From assembly GCA_037043015.1 (NCBI GenBank), contig CM073323.1, positions 23,340,758-23,404,757 of the forward strand: DNA of 64,000 bases. The letters run 5' to 3'. The translations under genes were made by a program, and so were the position numbers. The notes below the pieces were generated by a model. It was not told where the DNA came from. It made no database searches and saw only the letters and a list, made by a program, of their open reading frames with translations. Positions 58,382-64,000 of this stretch are shown piece after piece (position 1 is the first letter of the stretch; every line of letters starts with the position of its first letter). Source of the DNA: Bryum argenteum. Taxonomy: Eukaryota; Streptophyta; Bryopsida; Bryales; Bryaceae.

Positions 58382-59313
58382 GCTAATCTCTTTAATCTAT
58401 GAAGTAAACGTTTAATAGTCGAAGCTTTGCTCTTTCTCGATCATGGTGAGCAAAGCTTTTCAAATGTCTGCCGTTTCTTACAGCTCGCTACTTGACGATC
58501 ATCATTTTCCGATTGCAATTTAAGCTGAATAAACTGGATATGTGATCATGTCTCCTACCCGGGCATTCAATGTGGCATTGAGTATCTTCAGAAACTGTAA
58601 CCTCCACAATCGGTTTCTCCAATTGCCTTTGAGCTGTCTCACTTGCATTTGGAGTGCTGCTAAGGCGTCACTCTCCGAACATTGACACCTCGATTGGCCA
58701 GTATACATGAGAATAGTTGCTCCCAGAATATCAAGACCCTGGTACTCGAATATCCTGCTTGAATTCTGGAGAAGGATGATCAGTGGTGTGAGTGGGTACC
58801 TCTTTGCCGAGAGTGACGAGCACCATTGATTCTTCTTCTTCAGGAGCAATCTCCGGTCAAATGGTTCGATTACAGCGAGACGATCTACTGAGTCATTAGC
58901 TTACGAGCTAGCGAACACAAACTATTGTCTGCAATCAAGTAACAGAGCTAAAGTTACTGAGTAGAAGTAAGCAATGGTGTAGCCTGGAGAATGAACGATG
59001 ATGGACGAGTACCTGTAAACAAAGCTCTCTGCCGACATGTGCTGAAGATCACCACCAACTCAATTCTGTTAGTCATGGAGCCAAAATGATTAGAGCCCTT
59101 CAAAAGCATCAACCGTGAGGCTAGCTAGGGTTATTCCAACACTACCTTCAGGAGCAAGATGAGCACGGGCAGTCAGTGACAACCTCACCATCGCCCCTGG
59201 CAACCTGAAATCCAATCCTGAAAGCCTTTGATAATCGAAACCCATGCATGTTTTCATTCTCTTATTGGATAGTCGGACATCACTTGCTTCTCTTGCTCCT
59301 ATCCTATACACAT
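58382..59313 (-). other. Possible minus-strand gene fragments (unrecognised)
   Basis: Exon-like pieces can be read on the minus strand: HMSAESFVYR near 59044-59013 (bounded by 'cttcag' and 'gtactc'), ATG 58828 MVLVTLGKE with a GT donor, and a piece ILLQNSSRIFEYQGLDILGA near 58760. None belongs to a family I recognise, and the joins are not forced. It may be a real small gene or chance. Confidence 0.2.
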
Positions 59314-61740
59314 GTGAACGAATGCAAAGTACTTCTTTTGGTTGTACGTGTAGTATTTGTGCATGCAGCTTCCGGTGCTTTGTGTGGGACCGACGTGTAC
59401 GGGCAATGGTTTGTGGTAGCTACCAAAGGAGGCACCGTGGAGACCCCTTTTGATGATTTTGAATTCAGAAATGGGGTCTGCAGCCCTAAAGTGCTGCATA
59501 GGCATACTCCTTGGGTCTGCAGCCCTAAGGTGCTGCATGGGCATACTCCTTGGCAATTTGAACCGATACATTGAAAACTAGGGGTTTCTATACCCCTCCC
59601 CCATCCTCCTTGGTAGCTGCTACAAATGATTACCTAACATGTACTAGTAAGCTGTTGAGGCTTCAATGCATGTTGTGGAATATATTATGAAAACAACCGA
59701 TTGTACATGTACAAGATGAAATGAGCAAGCAACAAGTTGATTTCGGCATCCGGGAAGGTGCATGGTGCTCCTCCTTCGATCAAAAAACCTCAAGCATCCA
59801 CATGAGCGTCCATTCTACCACTATGGGCATACACTTGGTGTAGAGGAAGACCACCTTTTTAAACTCATTAAGGAAAAACTCTACAGTGACCTTCCGCACC
59901 GCTATATTTGAAACCTATGAATAAATTATTTATTAAGTTCGATTTTGTGAAACCTAACCATAGGATCTTCTTCATAATTAGTCTACCCACCAAGTTTTAT
60001 TTAATTTTGCCATACAAATTCTGACATATATAGAGTCAAAATTTTAGTTTTTGTAAAAACAACATAACTTTTTTTGGAAGCAAATTGATCCGATTTCTCT
60101 CTCCTTTTGAGGTTAATACTGCTACTGCCTCTGTTATCTAAATATGAAGTTTTCTTACATAAAAATTTCATGTTTAAGATGAACTCATTCACCTGAGGAA
60201 GTGAGCTCAAATGAATTGAGTAGCAATTTCTAAAGATGAGTTACAGGTTATGATTCTTTTTTAAAGTAGCAATGGAACTTGTTTTTTTGGTAGTTGTAAC
60301 ATCTACCATCCATGGATATGTTTTATTTATTTATTTTTTAAGATTATATTCTAATTCTACCCAATTAATGTATCTATCAATTGACGGAAATACATACATG
60401 AACGAGAATAGTGTTCTACTTGGCAAATGCTGCTAGTGGAATCAGAGTACCAAACGAGGCTCAGTTCGAGGGCGGAAACGAGTGCCCGCCCGTTGTTCGA
60501 GGCGCGTCGTCCTGGACTCGGGGTTGCGTCGTTTTGGCCTCATGTCAGGACTGCTTCCGCAGAGGCAAGTTGCCCACTAAGTTTGGTGGGTCCGTGGTTC
60601 TGCGAGGGCGGACACTGCTTGGGAAAAAAGGTCCTGCCCATACTTCCGAAACCGATCCACATGGATGAACATTGAACGCGGATGCATCATCCGGTCTCCT
60701 GCGTGTAGGTAATGTCGGGGTAAATTCTCAGTCCTCGGTAAGTTTGACAGCTCAACGTCCGCTTGGGGTGGATTGGTGTTTACACTCGGGGTAGATGTAG
60801 TGATCTATAACCTGCTCGCTGACGTACTTATCTATAATCTTGAAGCTATGATATTGTCAACTAGAAGGTGACACAGTCGGCATCGGGGATGGAAGAAGCG
60901 GCAAGTGATCATCGAAAGGAAACACCGTCATGTTGTCGCTAGGCTTATCTTTCCTAGTACCATAGAGCCGCTTCACCATCCGGTCTGGCAGGAATTGAAG
61001 GTGCAAGCATTGCATGAAAGTGGACATGAGCGACAACAAGCGCATTCGGATTCTCGTGATCCGACTGAACACGACGATCTTCGCCCTCGTTCTGGGTGTC
61101 GTCATCGTCGTTGTCGATCTACCTGCGCCAGCGTCTTGGCTATCAACTTCTGCGCCAACGCATGACGCCTCTCCTCCTCTTCTTCCTTCGAACATGGAAC
61201 CCGAACCGCCTTTGGATCTACAACTACTCTCAACATCAAGCAGGCCGCCATGGATCTATTCATGTTTGTACTACTAATGCATCCTACCTGACCCCTTGAT
61301 GAATCAAGCAACTCATTGTTCCACTTTCAATGTTTGTTAGTTGCGTCTTTTCCTACAGATGTTGATCTAATATGCAATGTATGTAACGTGAACCGGCAAT
61401 AACGCGATGAACTCTGTTTTGGAGCATCGGAGATGATCGAACTTTTTCATTTTCTGTAGCCCGGGCAGCAATTTACACTACCCCAGAAGCTTCATCGCCA
61501 GACTATGTCAGGACGGGGTCCCACTACAGAGCATGGGTATGGCGTGCCGGGTCACGCTTGCCTTTTTCAGCATCCTCATTGGCCGGCCCATCTCATTGGT
61601 CGAAGGTTCTCGCCCTAACGACTCAAGCCACCCCTCTCGTCGCGCCCCCCCCCCCTCCCCCGTCACCCAAGACAGCATTCTACTAGTGTGCTTGAGGTGA
61701 GCCTTGTGTTCATGGTAAAAGTCACCTCCAAATTGTCAAA
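59314..61740. other. Spacer with no assigned gene
   Basis: The frame 60411-60668 has a CxxC and a short Gly-rich tail but is not recognised. Frames near 60905-61277 overlap in several phases and look fortuitous. A C-run occurs at 61645-61655. Confidence 0.4.
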
Positions 61741-62600
61741 AGGGCAAGTCCTTGCAATAGCTTAACCCCTAACGGTCCAGAAAATTGGAAATGGGGTTTT
61801 GTGATTTTAGGCAGCGTAGAGGGAAGGGGTTAAAAGTAATATTTTTGTATAAGATTTTTGCAAGGTGCTCCTTATACTACAAAGTGTTTATGGTAAAATG
61901 TGCAAAGCTAAATTCCAATTTAAATTCAGACTTCTTTTTTTTTTTTTTTTTTTTTTTTTTTTGGTTGGAATATGTTCATAACCAAATTATTATTCAAGTT
62001 CCAAAGTCTCCTAAGTCAAAAGGTTTGTCATTTCCACAAGGCCAGCCTCTACATATTACAAAAACAATCTTCACAATTTCTAATAAATCTGAATAATTTT
62101 TTACAACATTTATAAAAAATTGAGAATTTTTCTAATTTTTTCTTTCTTAGAATTCACAAACTCATGAAAGCACCTTCTCATTGCTCGGATCTTCTCAAGT
62201 CTCCAAAAATATCTTATGAAATGCATGTTTTCACTAAATTGTTGTTTTTAGACCTTCTTCTAGAAAATAAACTGCATGAATGTCAAAAAAGCGGAATGAT
62301 TCTCTAAAATTTTGCATGAGCATACCCAACTTGATTTCCTACATGGAAAAAAAATAATGAGAAAAAAAGCTTAGAGTAACAATCATAAAATCTCCCTTGG
62401 CACCATTTAGACTATGTCTTTCCGGCAAAGCCAAAAAGAATTTTTCGGTCAACTTTGAACGTTACGATCTTACAATCCATAAAGATTCAACAGTTAAAAA
62501 AAATTCTTGGTATTAGTTTAGGTAGTAAGGTTCAAGATATTACAGTTGAACATACAAATAGAAGTAAATTGAACCATACCTCAACTTGTACAAGGTGGTC
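61741..62600. repeat. Copy of the dispersed repeat family
   Basis: Carries 'taacccctaacgg' at 61764, 'ccaagg.cagcctct' at 62040, 'gtcaactttgaacgttacgatctta' at 62448 and 'ctatgtctttccggcaaag' at 62413. It includes a run of 28 Ts at 61935-61962. Matches the 2.6-4 kb and 7.2-7.5 kb blocks. Confidence 0.6.
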
Positions 62601-62860
62601 AAAAATTGTAGTTTTTCGATTTAGAGGTTCAACAAACGCGTATTTAGTACATATGCAAATTACAAGATGATAATATACACATACGTGGGCTGTGATGTCA
62701 TGTGGTTCGTAATTCTTCAAGTATTCTGATTGCTAGTGATTTGAAGAAATATCCAAATCTTTAAGAGTTGTACAATTTTCAGCTTTTTATATGTGTATGT
62801 ATGAGTGTAGAAATACCAAATTTGCTACTCATATCTTCCTTCTAACTAAAAGAAGAGAAA

Positions 62861-63150
62861 CTCCAACCTATGTAGAGGGCAGCCTGACTAGAGTGTTTGT
62901 TAGACCTATCCTTGGATGTATGTTCCGAGGTCATCACTAGTTACTACCTAGCCACTAGTGCCTTACAGATACCTGACATGGTATCCTCCCAAAGGGCTTT
63001 GAGGTACCTATACAACGACGTCCAAGAACCCTCCACCGTAGTTGGGTGGATCATGGTGGTAGCCACCACACTAGCATGGGAAATAGAGCCCACGACCTCC
63101 AATTGGGGGCCATGACCCCTAACCACCGAGCCAAGGCTTGTGGTGCCTTT
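62861..63150 (-). repeat. tRNA-derived SINE copy 3 (minus strand)
   Basis: The reverse complement shows the same head as copy 1, with a better A box (tggctcggtggttagg), then 'ggataccatgtcaggtatc' and the shared 3' body. It lies inside the second set of dispersed repeats. Confidence 0.75.
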
Positions 63151-63359
63151 CCCACTAGCCATTGGTTATACCATCAAAGGGTGTGCTCTCCACAAGAATA
63201 AAGTGCACCGCTTAGGAAATCTTGAATGGCTTTTTGGAGATTTGGTCGTCTTAAAAGAGGGTTTAAGGATCATTTTCGACATTTCAAACTTTTAATGAAA
63301 GTGGATAATTCAAGAAGCCTAGTTTAGAACTTCATTCTTATTTTATTTATTTTTTGAAA

Positions 63360-63380
63360 TAAATAATAATAATAATAATT
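63360..63380. repeat. AAT microsatellite
   Basis: A run of about six 'aat' units. Confidence 0.85.
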
Positions 63381-63654
63381 TATTGTATAGGGATTATAGA
63401 ATTTTGAGATTTAGAGCCTTCGACGGGCAGCAAAAGACTTTCCAATCCGAACAATTTTTTTGAGCTTTTTCGTGTTGAGAATAAAAACTTTATAACGTCA
63501 AGTATTTTGGTTATGTTTGGTTTTGAGGCCTTGGTCTTGCAAGAGGTAACTGTTTTTGTTCACCTTGGTCTCTTTGAAATTGGCATTGTTTCACCTCTAG
63601 AACCTCTCATCAAGGCATGATTCAAATTCATGTACACATGTGAATCACATCCCC

Positions 63655-64000
63655 AACTCTTAACCCCTAAAGATCTTTAAAACTCAAAAGCTTGTGAGGG
63701 TTCCAGCACAAAACAAATTTTAGTCAACTTTGTTGTTATAATCTCACAAATGAAAAATGAGTAAAGTAGTGAGTTAACTTTATATTCATGCTTTTGGATC
63801 CCTTAGATAATGCGTAGATTGAGCTTCTTGGTCGTGAAGTAGAATAAGGTTAGATATAATAATTTATACAATTTTGCATCAAGGATCTTTATATAGATAG
63901 ATGCCAACATGCCTTTCAAACGAGAGATCATAGGAAAGTTAGACAATTTTTGTAATCCCAAGTTAATCATATGGGAATTGCAATGGATTCCAAGCATGAA
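63655..64000. repeat. Copy of the dispersed repeat family, running off the window
   Basis: Shares 'cttaacccctaaag', 'gtcaactttg', 'ataatctcacaa', and 'gcgtagattgagcttcttgg' with the 2.6-3 kb block ('gcttagattgag...'). Confidence 0.55.

Noticed and set aside
60857..61277. Overlapping plus and minus frames near 61 kb
   Set aside because: Several frames are open at once in a GC-richer patch; none matches a known protein.
61785..62096. 103-residue frame with a poly-Phe run
   Set aside because: It runs through a 28-T homopolymer in a dispersed repeat.

Overview
The window looks like nuclear DNA from an early-diverging land plant (bryophyte- or lycophyte-grade). Genes are split by many short GT-AG introns, spacers are AT-rich and full of repeats, and the recognisable genes are plant-type: a phytyl ester synthase-like acyltransferase, an S1/SPH secreted protein, a class-3 lipase, a theta GST, and an M23 peptidase of the cyanobacterial type expected where plastid peptidoglycan persists. 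The species cannot be fixed from sequence alone.

Layout. 1-1881 holds the 3' end of the acyltransferase gene. 1.9-8.6 kb is repeat-rich, with a dispersed repeat family, two copies of a tRNA-derived SINE and short tandem repeats. 8.6-16.1 kb is a compact gene island: S1-like gene (+), class-3 lipase (-, 10 exons), and M23 peptidase (+, 6 exons); the last two diverge from a shared 644-bp spacer. 16.1-30.2 kb is mostly decayed: a duplicated relic, the end of a KH/FUBP-like gene, and two arrays of about 60-bp hairpin-forming repeats. 30.2-33.6 kb is a broken gene with a ParB-like domain and a possible methyltransferase-like C-terminus.

35.8-53.4 kb is the most notable part. It is a nested transposon. 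A Tc1/mariner-superfamily, pogo/Jerky-like element (35809-53445, TA target duplication, matching terminal inverted repeats, dead DDE transposase) is split inside its 5' ORF by a 13.8-kb Mutator-like element (about 36466-50287) with a 9-11 bp target duplication and arrays of a GAGCGGT heptamer at both ends. That element holds a MULE/SWIM transposase on the minus strand and, on the plus strand, a small charged-protein gene, a GACCGGGTA minisatellite and a long intron-containing gene that appears to join a ParB-like domain to a permuted (beta-class-like) DNA methyltransferase domain. The 30-33.6 kb relic looks like a second, divergent member of the same family.

53.4-58.4 kb is a second gene island: an uncharacterised 282-residue protein gene and a theta-class GST gene, both with intact joined reading frames. 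58.4-64 kb is spacer, including a third SINE copy and more copies of the dispersed repeat.

For the lipase, M23, GST and 282-residue genes the exon lengths chosen from splice sites add up to whole codon numbers, which supports the models. The transposon genes all carry frame breaks or stops and should be treated as relics in this copy.
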